Positions 11,733 to 24,902 of a stretch of DNA of 64,000 bases are shown here, piece after piece. Under the pieces are notes generated by a model. The model did no database searches, was not told where the DNA came from, and saw only the letters and a program-made list of their open reading frames with translations. The stretch covers positions 2,976,001-3,040,000 of the forward strand of contig VCCP01000003.1 of the NCBI GenBank assembly GCA_005765155.1. The letters are read 5' to 3'. Source of the stretch: Zelopaecilomyces penicillatus. Lineage: Eukaryota; Ascomycota; Sordariomycetes; Hypocreales; Pseudodiploosporaceae. Position 1 is the first letter of the stretch; each line of letters opens with the position of its first letter. The position numbers were made by a program, and so were the translations under genes.

Positions 11733-13579
11733 ATGGCCTCGGCATACAGCACCTATCATGGCGCTGCCAATGGGTCGGAATTCACTGTCACGGCCTTGGG
11801 CCGCTGGTCCGTCCTGACCAAACAGCTACCAGGTGCGATGTTCTGGGTGACTGGCCGAACCCGACCGGGCCGCAGCTTTATGAAAAAAAAAACACGAAAG
11901 GCTCAGATCAGTTGACTAACTGATGTACAGCGGTGCAGAAGATAAAGGCCCTTCATGTTTACGACTTCGACAATACTTGTCCGTTGCCCTGTTGCGCATC
12001 ATGACCAAGGAGCTCTTGCAGATGACTAACATGAAAGCCAGTGTTCAAAACACCTCTTCCGAATCCGGCACTCTGGAATGGACCGACGATAGGGATGCTG
12101 TCTAGCCAGGACGTTATTACCAATGGCGGATGGTGGCACGACAACCGCATTCTTGCCGCCACGGGCGAAGGGCTCGCTAAGGAGGAGCAGCGTGCCTGGG
12201 GAGGGTGGTGGAGCGAAAAAATTGTTGAACTCGTTCATCTTAGTATCAAACAGCCAGACGCTCTCTGCGTACTGTTGACCGGTCGCTCGGAGAAAGGCTT
12301 TTCGGATCTTCTCAGAAGAATGGTTGCTAGCAAAGGCCTTGATTTTGACATAGTTAGCTTGAAACCCCAGGTCAGTCCCACGAACCAGCGCTTCCAGAGC
12401 ACCATGCATTTCAAGCAGTTATTCTTCGACACTTTGATGGAGACATATCGGGAAGCAAGCGAGATTAGGGTCTACGAGGATCGGCCCAAACATACAAAGG
12501 GCTTTCGTGACTTCTTTGCCGAATACAATCGGCGTCAGGGCATGGCGCCGACGAGAGGAACCATAGTTGCCGATGTGATTCAGGTGGCAGATTGCACAAC
12601 CACGTTAGACCCAGTGGTCGAGGTGGCAGAGGTACAGCACATGATAAATTACCACAACAGCTCTATTTCAAAACAACTACCTAACCCGCGGCAAAATAAG
12701 CTCATGATCAAGAAAACTGTCTTTTTCACAAGCTATATGGTCTCGGCTGATGACACAAAGAAGCTTGTGAAGCTAGCTCAGATTCCACCCAACATGCCTA
12801 GTCATGAACTCAAGTATCATGCGAACAACATCCTCATCTGCCCTAGGCCATGCCCTGCCAGCATTCTCGAAAAAGTCGGAGGAATGGGAAACAGGATGCT
12901 GTGGGAGGTTACCGGAACAGCATGCTTTGAGAACAGCATTTGGGCAGCTCGGGTACGCCCAGTACCACACACTGCTACCTATCACACCGACAACCCGGTT
13001 CCACTTGTGGTTCTTGCCCTTAGAAAAGGCGCGCGTCCGATTGATGCCGGAAAAATTGAGAACTGGCAATCTCTCCCACCCGATCAATGTTTTACTTTTG
13101 AAACGACAGTTGGCGAGAAGGTTATACTTCGAATCGAAGCTGATGACCCTAAAGAAGACGAATATCAGAGCCTCTTTGCTAACAAGACGACTAAGAGAAA
13201 ACATGTTGGGGAAGATGAATGGACCTTGCGACACTCTCAAGGTCAGTATGGTGGCCGAAGTGAAACCAGGGGATATCATTCTGGCCGTGGCCGTGGTAGA
13301 GGTGGGAATAACCCCCGTGGCTTCCGAAATGGACCAAGAGGTGGCCATCGGGGAGGACGTGGGCGGGGTGGCGGCTTCAACTATCGATCCCTTGATGATG
13401 TTGACCCCAAGAACCAGCAAGGTAACTCCCATCCCCAGGGCGGCATGGATTATGAGACGTCTTATCAACCTCCAAGTCGACCTCGCGGGCATCCTCCAGC
13501 CCCAAAGGGCTCCTATGGCCAGGGTCGACCGATGGGCGGACAGGGACCTGATGGCGCGGATCTTCAGAACTACTATTAG
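11733..13579 (+). CDS. HAD-superfamily 'Swiss Army Knife RNA repair-like' protein
   Basis: Predicted exons are 11733-11832, 11931-11978 and 12042-13579, giving 561 residues. Exon 2 supplies ALHVYDFDNT, the HAD motif I (DxDxT-type, Asp45 and Asp47), and intron 2 interrupts the codon directly after it; exon 3 continues with LFKTP. The VLLTGR block (about residue 120) and the VYEDR block (about 190) fit later HAD motifs. The whole N-terminal half matches the fungal family named HAD domain in Swiss Army Knife RNA repair proteins. Residues about 460-500 are an Arg/Gly-rich RGG region, usual for RNA binding, followed by a Pro/Gly-rich tail. Family knowledge suggests a phosphatase-like role on RNA ends; no experimental function is known to me. 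The gene is convergent with eIF2B epsilon. Exon joins are strongly supported by the restored motif. Confidence 0.85.
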
Positions 13580-14120
13580 AAGTAGTACTTTTTGTTTCTA
13601 TAGGTACAAGCTTTGAGGCTTCCAGGCCTATGATTTTGGGCGAGCGGCGTCTCGAAAAATGATTCAGCTAACAGCAACTTCTTTTTTTTTGGTCCTAAGA
13701 CCAAAAGGCTATCACAGTAGACATGAAGGGGAGATGGCATGATCAAGCTTGTGCCAAACCTTTCAATGAAACTGGATGCTCCGGCTTGTACCATCGTCAT
13801 GATATCTGTGTCTTTGGAAGGTATTGAAATTCGCTTAGCTCAAGGAAAGGTTGGGGAACACGGCATCAAGGCAATTATGTATTGTGCAAAGGCGTCCGGA
13901 TTGGTTCGAATTCCACAAAGTAAGAAACAAAATCGAAAAGACCAACAGAATTGAAGATATCTAGTTTATTTGGAAACTAAGCTTCGTCCTGATATAATTG
14001 CTTTAGGCGCCATTAAAGATGCCGTCTGTGACCGAATTAGATGTGGCGGACTGTGGGTGACACAGAAAGACTCGCAATGAAGTTAGTTTACTCAAGTCTA
14101 ATTTTTTTCTAAGTTTATCC
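13580..14120. other. Convergent 3' flank
   Basis: 541 bp between the 3' ends of the HAD/RGG gene and the eIF2B epsilon gene. It contains a T-rich run near 13681-13690 and presumably the two 3' UTRs. No gene or structure is recognised. Confidence 0.4.
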
Positions 14121-16476
14121 CTAGTCACTATCATCATCATCGTCGTCGTCGTCGTCGTCATCTTCCTCCTCGGCATTTTCCAACCACTCCACAAGCACGC
14201 GACATTTCTCCTTGAGAGCAGCCAAATTCTCTCCCTCCGTAGCACGAGTATCCGCCCACCAGCCGAGAATGCCATCCTCCTCCAAGATATCAAGCGTGTA
14301 GAGCTGCTGCAGCATGGCAGCGAGTAGATTGCCCGCCCTGGCCGGGTCGTGGCCCTTGGCGGCGTGCTGAAGAGCGCGCTGCAGAGCGAGAATGAACTCG
14401 ACCTGGTCCTTCTCACCGCCGCCGACTCCAACCTCATTGACAAACTTGGAGGCGCCCCGGCGCGCTGTAAATGCCCGTTCTGCGGCCTTGGCGGGTTCCA
14501 GGCCGCCGTGTTCTGGTGTAAGCAGCTCCACCGCGCGGCGGGTAAAGGCAGTTGCAACGGCTTTGCGCATCATAGCGTCGGATGCGTCGTTTGCAAGACG
14601 GAGACCCATAAACTCCAGCTTGGCAGAGTCGAAGTCACCAGAGTCAGCACGCAATGCATCCAGAAGGCCGTGAACGGCATCTGCGTGGAACGATAGCCTC
14701 CCTGCAGAGTCGTCCGAGGCAAAAGATGACAGCCGTGAGCGGGAGGCCTGGGCGGCATCTGCGGAGAGGTATTTGGTATCATCTTCATCGTCAGAGTCGG
14801 GCTGCGAATCTAGAGTAGAAACAGACGATGTGGAAAGGTTGTAATGGGCTAGTGAGTAAATAAGAGACTTTTGAAGGCGAGCCGGATCTTCGTCATCCAA
14901 CTCTTCGTCCTCGGAATCGTAGAAACGAGCGGCGTTTGTTTCAGAGCCAAGCAGTCTGGTGTCTCTGTCTACATCCTCACCGTTGGATGTCAGTGTTGAG
15001 AGAACAGTGTTCTCGGAAAAGGAGACGTTATCGCTGACGTGGACTCCAAATGACAGTAAACAGCCGGCTGGTATCGTACAGCCTTTGCCGATCACGACTG
15101 TTTCTGCCAGAATAGAATGCGAAATGTTGGTTCCCTCTGCGATAGTAGTATCGTTCCATATCAGGCAATCCTTCAATGTGACATTGACGCCAATTTTGCA
15201 GCCTCTACCAATGATGCAATTGGTAACTTTGCTCCCAGACCCAATGACTGTGTGCTGTCCAATGATGGAATTGTGTAGCTTGGCATCATGTGCATGAGAC
15301 GCGCCACTCTCAATGACAACACCGTTGATGTGTCGCTTGTAGACCTGTTTCGGGACGACATTGTTTTCGGGGATGAAGGGGAAAGTCCACCTGCCGAGCA
15401 CGTCGCGGCTGATTGCGTCGTACATCTGAAGATTGCTGGCTCTGGCGGCATACCCATCTTCGAAGATCTCGGCGTAGACCATTTTCCCATTGAGCTCCCA
15501 GTCCTTTAATACACCATGCAAAAAGTTTCTCCGTGGCAACTCGTAATCAAAACTTTCAGACCACAGCGCCAGCACTTCGGGGGTACAAATGTCGATTTGG
15601 GCATCGATTAGATCCGATCGTACCTCGAATTCGGTCGACAATTCGTCCGCAATGGCCGGATCCAATGAAATGTAATGGTCGCTTTGCAAAGGGTTGATCT
15701 CGTCATAGTGTAGACATCGCTGGGTTTTGGCATCTACAGCAAATACGGGCGTGATACCGTTCGTTTTTGTTCGGTGGCTGTGTTGGCCGCCACTCTGCAA
15801 AACTATTGTCATGATGTTCGCTGCGCTCGTCTCTCTTCGTTTTCGATGCGCGGCGAGAGCACCGTCCAGCATGAGATTCGAAACCAGATCGCCGTGCACC
15901 AGAAGGAAGTCTCCATCCACCAAGGATCGCTTGTCCAAATCTCGAAGGACATCGCCCACTGACCGGGCATCGGAAACGCGAACAAACTGCACCACTGAGA
16001 AGGGACATGATCGGGAGGTTGGCGCCCACCTAGAGCGGGAAATGTAATCCTCGACTTGATCAGTGTGAGAGCCACAGTAGATATAAACCTCCTGAACACC
16101 ATTCATGGCCAGAAACTCGAGCGTGTATTCGATGAGTGGGGTGTTGGCCAAGGGTAAGAGACACTGGCGACATTGCCTGATTAGATTTGCTATGCCTGCT
16201 ATTGGCGCTGATTGAAATTCTTGCACTCACTCGTGGCTTTGAGACTGTGAATGGCCTAAATCTATCTTGGAACGAATCGGCGAGGATCTGTTGTGCGCAA
16301 TGTGAGCGAATGAACCGAATCTCCCCCAAAAAGCTATCTGGCGCACTATTTCAGTACCCCGCCATGATGAGACTCACCACTGCCTGCAACACATCCTCGC
16401 CTTTGCTTTCTGAGCCTAGCTTGGCGGGTTTCTTGCCCTTTGCCGAGCCCGCGCCATTCTTTCCCTTATGTGACAT
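14121..16476 (-). CDS. gcd6: Translation initiation factor eIF2B epsilon subunit (Gcd6)
   Basis: Exons in transcription order are 16476-16378, 16287-16231 and 16163-14121, giving 732 residues, normal for the family. Exon 2 restores ILADSFQDRFRPFT and the second join gives KPR-CLLPLANTPLIEYT, the signature start of the nucleotidyltransferase-like domain (about 35-260). Residues about 315-435 are hexapeptide (left-handed beta-helix) repeats such as IIGQHTVIGSGSKV. The C-terminal 170 residues are the W2/HEAT domain carrying guanine-exchange activity, ending in an acidic Asp tail. The protein is the catalytic subunit of cytosolic eIF2B, which reloads eIF2 with GTP and is the target of stress control through eIF2-alpha phosphorylation. 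The acceptor of intron 2 has a competing AG 13 bases upstream, whose use would shift frame. Confidence 0.95.
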
Positions 16477-19400
16477 GGCCGAGAGGAGAGGGGAGAGCCC
16501 AAACAGCCTGCTGATCCCAAAAGGCTGGAGCGAAAAAAAAGCGATGTTCGAGAGGTGGGAGGTCGGAACGTGGCCAGCTGCGATACAGGAAAGTTGCTGA
16601 TGACTCAAAAAAAGGCAGGGTTGTTTGTGGCTGGGCACAAACTTCTCACCGCGGTGGCACTGGTGTGGCACCGGTGTGCTTTCGGTGAAGCTTAGTGTGG
16701 CTGATGCCTGTAGCCACCGATACCCGAGACTTCACATCAGGGATCGGAGTTTTGACTTTGTGGGAGAATAAGCGACAGGAGCAAGAACGGCAAGGACGGC
16801 GTAGATCCTTGGCCATCACTTCCTCTTTCGTTATTTCAAAACTGTGCCAATTGTCCAATGGGCATCTGGGGAGCTTTATTGCATACGTCGTAGTAACACG
16901 AATTTACACCAGCGGCACCTGCAGAATGGAAAGGGTATTTGCAGGTCGGTTTTGGCCATAGACGAGATATGAGTTTGAAGCAATATTTTCTTTTCTTTTC
17001 AATAGGAGTCAGCATTCTTCTGCCGCCTCATTTCCTAACGCGAACAACAATGCTTTGTAGACCAAGGTCTTCTTCATCCTTTGCGGAACTACGTATCCAT
17101 ATGCGGATCCATGCGATTGACGATAGCCACATTTTGCTCTCACTTTCAGCCCTAGCCCCTGCCAAGATCGAGGGTCGTCGTAACTGATATCGCTCTTACA
17201 ATCGCTTGTGGATGATTTTTGGGGTGATTCCCTGTTGAGTATGTACTTACCAATGATATGGTTCCCACCGTCGTGGCTCTGGTACGCTGCATGGACATCT
17301 ACCCACATGGTATCTACGATATAATCTCGACCCGTCCCTGCTGCGGGAACCAGCCCAAGTAAAGTAGAACAATAATTAGACTGGTTGCCGAACTCGGGCC
17401 CGCCCTGTAGTCCAAGCTTGATCCAGAGAATATCCACTTTTGTCACCAAGCGATAAGGATACAAGAGAGGCAACACCAGGCCTTTGAGCAGAGCGCTGCC
17501 AACTGGCAAAGCGACGCATGCCCCCTGTAGTAGCACTGTAGCAAGTTGCCATGTAGAATGGAGGCAGAAACAGGGCCGGCATGCAGCTAAAGAGAGGTCG
17601 ATGCAAGTCTGCAGCGTGTTACCAACAGACACTGTAAGGGACTAATGATAACACATAAACTACGTGGTATTATTAGTAACAAAATAGAATATTTCCACAG
17701 CCCCCGAGGCCAGAAACGGGTATAAACCATTCGTGGGGCAATGAGTTGTTACACTGAGTCGCTGACATGCAGCCCAAAACAAACACTTTCTGTGGAGGGA
17801 GGGAGGACTCTCATATCCGGATCATCGGATAACTTGTGGTGGCTGAATGCTACAGGCACAGGGAGAGGGAGTTTATGTGTTTTTCTTTCCAATTAGGATA
17901 AATTGCGGGCGTCTTGAAAAGTTGCCGAGGACTCCTCAATGCTAAATACCAAAGATAGTGTCTTGTTCGGCATGGACCGACAATCCACAGTGTTGGCAAA
18001 CACGGTGCGGGGGGGTTATGGTTTTATGGCGCGTGAATCTTTCAGAACCGGCGACCCCGTTCATGATGCTACCTAGCAATTAATTAAGCTTGGCTCGGAT
18101 ATACCCCTTGCCGTCGAGCGCCTAGCCAATCCTGTGGTGTGAAAGAAAGTCGGAAGTAGCTGTTGGAAAGTTTGTCACAGCAAAATATTGTAGCTGGTGA
18201 AGAACGGCCACGTCTGTTGTTCTTGGGGGATTACAGCGAGAAGGAGGGTCGTGTTAGAAGAGAAGAAGGTAAGCAATGAGTAAAATGCAACTGATTTCAG
18301 CGAGATAATTATGTGATTGAAGACTTATTTACTTCGCACAGCGACAATTGAGAGGACGCAGGCGAGCCCTGTTACGGCTAGATCCGTGGCTAGCCAGGTA
18401 TCATTTGAGATCCCGAGTCTCGATAGATTGGTTGCCGTTTGATTAAGTTTATGAAATGCCTATATGTGCAGCACTTTCCCGACCTACGATTTGTATATAA
18501 CTATCGTGAGCCGCACAGTAACAATGGTTCGTGCTTTGATGATTTGACGAGTGCTTCGTATATCCCGAGACATCTCTGTGTCGTAGAGAAGACATCCGAG
18601 CTCGCCACGAAGGGCTCCCAAAATAAAGTCGCAACTAAATATTCAGATTGTTCCGTGTCTGGTCGTTTCCGGCTTATTCCGTAGCCTTTTGCCCAGCTGA
18701 GCTCAATTTGTGTTTTAAAGGGGTGTTGTTTAATCGAGTACCCTTCCTTCACACGGTATCTCATGGCGGCGGCACCGCATCACTAAATTGACGCTCGGCG
18801 AGCCATGCGTCAACATTCATCCAGTAGATATCGAGGGTTGCGTCCTGGAACACAGCCACTGGTGTTCAGTCTTCCCTTGCCTCAGAGTGTTCCCTGAGTG
18901 ATGCTTCACGATGGTGCAAATGCGAGAGACCTGGCTGCCGCCGTCCCGAAAGAGATGGACGTCCTTTTACTTTGACACAGTTGTTCAGCAATAGTAAAAT
19001 ATCGGCTCTTTGTTGCCTACCTTCCTGCGCATCATCCAACCATGCTGCACACACGAACTGCTCGTATTGGCTGGTTTCAAAGCCACCCTCCCTCTCAGTC
19101 CCCTGCATCTATGCAGGTGCTCAGGTGGCCATGGGCTACAAGTCCTCTGCCAGTTGATTGTGGCACATCTACTTTTCGCACATCCTTCCCTCTCGCAGGA
19201 GTGATAACGTAGAAACGAAGCCCTTTGACCGAGCAGGGTGTCTTCTGCCTGGGCTGAGGTCCCCGTGTCGCCCGGTCCGGAGATGTAAGCTGCAAAAACA
19301 CACTCGGAATGTGGGAATCCCGCAACCATGCTCATTCAGAGGAAGGGCGGAAGTCTCCAAATTTATCCCTCGGCTCTAGGTAGGAGGCAGGCCAGGCGGC

Positions 19401-21286
19401 GACAGCACATCAGTCGTCCAACGGCAGCGACTGCGCTACGCTGCATCGGGATAGCGCAGGTCAGCGTGATGCTGTGCACGACCTGTCCTGGCATCTTGCT
19501 CGACAACCGTTGAGCGGTTTAGCTTTTCTCATTCTTGCGCAGTAGGCGGTTGTGGGAAGGCCAGCGACGCCACTGAGGCATGCCTCTGGAGTTTGGCACT
19601 ATTTGATGAGAGGCTTACCTGGCAACCTAACGAGATCCCCCCCCTGCTCTACATCCGCCGTGCGAGGCAGGATGCGCCACACCGTCCCACCGCTGTATGT
19701 ACAGTGGATAATAGTGGATGTGTGCTTCTCATGCGGCCTGCACGGCCTCTACAGGTACCCGACAGGTGGAGTAGGCATATGTATATCTCACACGGGGCAC
19801 CTCCAGTGCGGTGCATCCCCGTACTGCCCTATCAGTCATTGATGTGTTAAGCCTGCTGCATGTGTAGACAACGCCAAGAACACGGGCCTCAAGCATCACG
19901 AGGCGCTCTCTGCCCAAGGCGTGGCGGGTATTGGCTTACAGGCCATGGGGGTTTTCTTCTGGAAAAATCTTTTCTGAGTGCCCTATTTCGACGTGAGAAT
20001 TACTACATAGGTAGGTATAATGGAGTGAAGCCATCCCTACAGGCCCTGTGTCATGCAATTACCCTCTGTGCGTTGTGTTCACGGTACCTTCCTACCCCGT
20101 AAATGTACCCTGCCTTGCCCTTCTTTTCTCTCACTCGAACAAGGTACCGGACTGTTTCCATCCATGTACTCCAGTGCGTGCAGTGCTATGCTCATACCTG
20201 CCTAGGGTCGTTGCGGTGACATGCCTACTTTGCCTTAGTCCGAAGTACTGGACGGACATTTCTAATACTGGGATTGTTTATCCAGGCTGGAATTATTCTT
20301 GCGCACATGCCTCTAGCTGCGCGTACAGTATTAAACATTTAACTCTGTGTGTGCAGCACAACACGGTGCACGTACTGACAAGGGCAGGGCATCAGAGCTG
20401 AGTGCTAATAAAGCGAGGTGAGTGCGTTGAACGATCCCTACTGCGTGAGGTGGTAGTAATTGGAGCTGTACCTCATGTGCCTGTGTTAGTTAGGTTGGTT
20501 GTCGGGTTATTAGCAGAGTGCCTGTAGCCCTGTAATGAGCAGGTCGGCAGTGTCGGTACAGTACAGTAGACTCTTAGCAAGTCCCGAGAGCTTTTCAGCG
20601 CCCCGTCGCCGATTCTCCTGCTGGCCAAGATTTTCCCGCCATCACCCAAGCCTGGACCAACCAGAGGCGGCCCTCGGCCACGGCCTGCTCCACCCGCCTC
20701 GGACCACCCATCCATCCACCCATCCTCCATGATCCATGATCCATGATCCATCCACCTCCTATCGTGGCCAGTGTCCACCTCTTGCTGTATGCATTGTATT
20801 CGTACTCTCATCAACTGTGCTCGTACCCATCCAAACATCCACCATTCATTCTTACGACTCCCACTCGACCCTGCCCTAGCCCGAGGCCAAATCACCAGCT
20901 CGTTGTGAATCGCGATTGTCGCCAACTTCAGGTAGACAGTACAACGGCATCACGTCCGGCCACGAATAACAGTATTAACTCTTTTTTTGGTCCACTTCAA
21001 CTTGCGTTTCGATTATCAAAGGGGTCAACTCTCTCCTAGTCCACTACCATAGCCCATTCTCGACTCCACGACGCCTATCACACTGCTCCCTCGTTGCTCC
21101 AACTCTCAAGGCGTCGCGCCACGCTGGACACGTCTTTTTGGTGACGAAACATCAAATATTACGACCGTACGCCCATAACTGGCCTGGATTTTGCGAACAC
21201 ATCGGGCTCCCATCGCCCGCTGAATCGAGCCTCGCCCCGAGGCGCGCTGCCTCGTTTTCCCTGTGACGAAGTAGGACAGATTCCTG
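16477..21286. other. 4.8-kb upstream region shared by gcd6 and skn7
   Basis: These divergent genes leave a long gap with no credible gene. The longest ORF (17009-17632, minus) starts without ATG and shows no domain. A short tandem repeat of about 7 bp (three CCATGAT copies) sits near 20728-20750, and 20640-21060 is C/T rich, which I take as the promoter and leader of skn7. The rest shows nothing I can name. Confidence 0.45.
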
Positions 21287-23486
21287 ATGTCTGGGGCCGA
21301 GATTGCTACCACCGCCCAAGGGGGCGCTGGTGGTGGTAACAACGCGAGCGAATTTGTAAGTGTACTACATGGAACCACCTGCCCTATCGTGTTGACAATC
21401 CATGCTAACAACTATGTTCACAGGTGCGCAAGCTATTTCGGTAACATCATCTTATCGCATAGGAAAACGGGCCACTAACATGCTTCAGAATGCTCGAGGA
21501 CCCATCCCATCAAGACGTTGCACGATGGGGAAAGGATGGTGATTCATTCGTTGTGGTAGAGGTGCGCCGCCCCCTATGCTGTTGAAGTGTTCCCCCGCTT
21601 CATTTCTTTTACTGACTGGTCTGGAAAACGCAGGGCGAGAAATTCACAAGATCCATTCTACCAAAGCACTTTAAGCACAGTAACATGTCTAGCTTTATTC
21701 GACAACTCAACAAGTACGACTTTCATAAGGTGAAGCCGTCGAGTGATACCGAAACTTCATCTCCAAATGGCAACGTGAGTAAACATCGGCTGGATTGATA
21801 AACGCCAGGAAAATTGCTTGCAATTTACTTATCGACAGCGAGGATCACAGGTTTTGGAATTCAAGCACCCATACTTCCGAGTCGATAGCAAGGACGATCT
21901 CGACAATATCCGTCGAAAGGCGCCAGCAACAAGGAAACCCCAAGCTACAGAGGACTTCACCACAAGCCAACATGTCAGTGTCATCTCAGAGCAGTTGACG
22001 GCTACACAACAACAAGTACAGCAGCTTCAGGAACTGTTTGCCGATATTTCACAAACCAATAGGCTCCTTGTCAATGAGGTTCTGACATTACAAAAGATGC
22101 TTAACGCTCAGAAACAAGCCCAGCATGAAATGCTAAACTACCTTACCCCCTACAGCGATAATCGAAATAACGGGTTGATGGGTCACACTATGAACTCAAA
22201 CGGCGCAGTTCCCAATCCTGAAGTCGACGAGGCGGTACCCGAACTGCGCAGGGCGCGGGAATTGCTATCTAGCGTTGCGCCGGATGCGATTGCTGATCGT
22301 GAACTGGAAAGGCTCCACGATGTCTACGGGTCCCCAACGGATTCGGGAACTATGGTGACACCTGCCTCTATGCCATTGATGCATGACCCAATGAATGACA
22401 TAACCCGATATCCAGTTTATCCCGTGGGGCAAACAGTGGGCATTGATCCCTTCCACTCGGATCACATCCATAAGATTCCTTACGCGATGCCTAATGATGC
22501 CAGTGCCAATGCCAATTCCATGGACCAGCAACAGCAGCAACAACAACATCAACAGCAGCAGCAACACCAGTCTCAGCCGCCGCAGGCAGCCTCTTCGGGA
22601 CAGGTGCCGAATGCGTCGGGGCGATCAAGCTCCATGGATAAACCGCAACCTCTATGGGGCTCTAAGACGCCAGTCGTGTTTTTAGTTGAGGATGATCCTA
22701 CATGCGCAAAGATCGGTATCAAATTCCTAAAGTCGATGGGATGCGAGGTGGAACATGCAGTAAGTAACTCGAAGTGGTTTTCAGGGTAGTGGTAGAACGT
22801 AGCAGCTCACACAACACAGCAAAACGGTGCCGACGCCTACAACCGAGTCAGCAGCGTTGGCCGAGATCACTTCGACATGATGTTCATGGATATTATCATG
22901 CCCCGTCTCGACGGTGTCTCTGCAACCATGTATATTCGCCAGCATTGCCCCTCGGTACCAGTCATTGCAATGACTTCGAACATCCGACCAGATGAAGTGA
23001 ATGGCTATTTCGAGCATGGTAAGTTTGAATCGCAGTTGTGGGGCGTTTTCATCGTGAGTGGATGCTAAATATTCATCAGGCATGAATGGCGTATTGGCCA
23101 AACCATTTACCAAGGAGGGTATGCTCAAATCTGTGAAGACCCACATGTCGCATCTCCTAAAAAACCCACCGCACCCTGAAGCTGGTCACGGAACGCCTGG
23201 GTTCATGATGTCAAATCCATACTTGAATCCACCAAGCAACATCAAGTTCGAAACCCCAACACCCCCATCTGGCGCCGGCGGTTCGACATGGTCGCCGAGC
23301 CAAATCTCACAGAACGGGGTAGAACAGAACTTCAACTTTATAAATGGTGGCAATCAATACGCCACGACACAGGCGGCCAATCGGCCATACTCAACAATGG
23401 ACACAAACTCGGGGCGCATATCTGACCACGAGAGTCCTCCGGAAAAACGGCAGCGTCTCAACACAACGCAAAGGACATATGGGTAA
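21287..23486 (+). CDS. skn7: Skn7-type response regulator transcription factor
   Basis: Seven exons: 21287-21355, 21424-21440, 21489-21561, 21634-21774, 21839-22759, 22820-23018 and 23080-23486, giving 608 residues. Residues about 22-125 form an HSF-type DNA-binding domain (VRKLFRMLEDP, FKHSNMSSFIRQLNKYDFHK). A coiled coil follows at about 150-205, then a Gln/His-rich stretch near 330-345. A receiver domain (about 377-495) has the acidic pocket VEDD, phospho-acceptor Asp431 in FMDIIMP, the conserved Thr in AMTSN and Lys in LAKPFT, so it looks functional. Skn7/Prr1 proteins receive phosphate from a histidine phosphotransfer protein and control oxidative, osmotic and cell-wall stress genes in the nucleus. 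Exon 2 is only 17 bp. All joins keep frame and rebuild the two domains. Confidence 0.96.
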
Positions 23487-24809
23487 AGGATTATCAGGGG
23501 AGTTATCCACGGCGGAGTTCAACGGTACGTCGCTGGTTTCCCAGAGGCTCTTATTTGCAGAAACCAGGGGAAAGGTTTTGGCGTTTTAAAATTGGGCTGC
23601 CCATGTGTCAAGTTGGCCAATGGTGGTGATCCCATTTCTCAAAGCGATTCCGGCCAGAGCACAGTCTTCTCTAAAGAAGATGCTGCAGTGCCAAAGGGCC
23701 ATTTGCAGAGACAGTATATGGGGCTCAGTCTGTAATGATATGTACGACGGCCGGTTTAGCAGTCAAGGTGCGGGAAAGCTTGAACACTCTCACACTTGCG
23801 AAGACGTTATTTCGGGTATCGCAAGACGTTGCACCTAGAGGCCAGGCGAGTGGGATCCGGAAGTATCAGTAGTATTATTCCATCAGGTTCCAGATCCATG
23901 ACAGTCGCATACGTGTACATGTAAACTCAATGCGTATATCCATTCGTGGAGATGTCTCGGCAGACATGACGAGAATTGAAAGAGAACAACAGCATCATAG
24001 TCTCGGACGATGCAAAGTCGCTGAAACGGGCGGGACTGCCAGGCTATTTATGTGTCTGGGCCTCATGTGATACACCTCGACGTGGCCGCCTCATCCGAAC
24101 GCCCCCGGCGCGGAGGGAGGGTCCATTGTGGTCTGGACCGGAGTGGTGGACGGATGGACGGAGTCCGGAACATGTAATGGACCCAGGCCTCCGGCACGAG
24201 CAACGTCATTCGTTGCATCGAAACGTTCGAGACCCGCGCGAACAGGACACAAAGGGAAGGCGATGAGTAGGTCAGTCAGGACATTAGCACCTCTCGCATT
24301 CCTACGTACCTGGGCATGCAGCAAGCACTATAAGTAAGTAGGTAAAATGGCAATGCTCGGCTTGCTGAGCCTGATGCGTACACGACAGGCGGCGATCTTC
24401 ATATTGTGTTGCGCATCACAGGCCCACGCTGTCGGGTGCGCCCTTGAGTAGATATATTGAGCAGGGACCAGGGCCTAGATTCAATTGAGACTTGTAAACT
24501 TGCATGCAAGCGATGTTGGTTGGGTGTGTGCTGCAACATGGCGAGGCGGGTGATGCGACTGTGATCATTCAAAGACCGTGCACTACCTTCCTTTCCATGC
24601 TTCCAGGGCCACATTAAATGGTCCCAGAGTTGAATAATAATAATAGAAGCAACTAGACTGGTGTTGGAATTGCATGGCGCAAGAATGTAAGAAATTGGCC
24701 GGCAGCCAGACTGAGATTCGTCGTGAGATGAGCGTGTCTTGGCAAAAGAGTTAAACATTTGGAACTAGTGCATATCATTGATAGCAATGCAATCGGCACT
24801 ATGGCTTAC

Positions 24810-24902
<93 letters not shown>

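Noticed and set aside
13890..13935. GGTTCGAATTCC resembling a tRNA B box
   Set aside because: No stem complement and no A box upstream; it lies in the 3' flank of the HAD/RGG gene.
14003..14557. Minus-strand ORF overlapping gcd6
   Set aside because: Shadow of the eIF2B epsilon coding sequence in another frame.
17009..17632. 207-codon minus-strand frame
   Set aside because: It begins without ATG, its first ATG lies more than half way in, and no domain or family pattern is visible; judged a chance ORF in a long noncoding gap.
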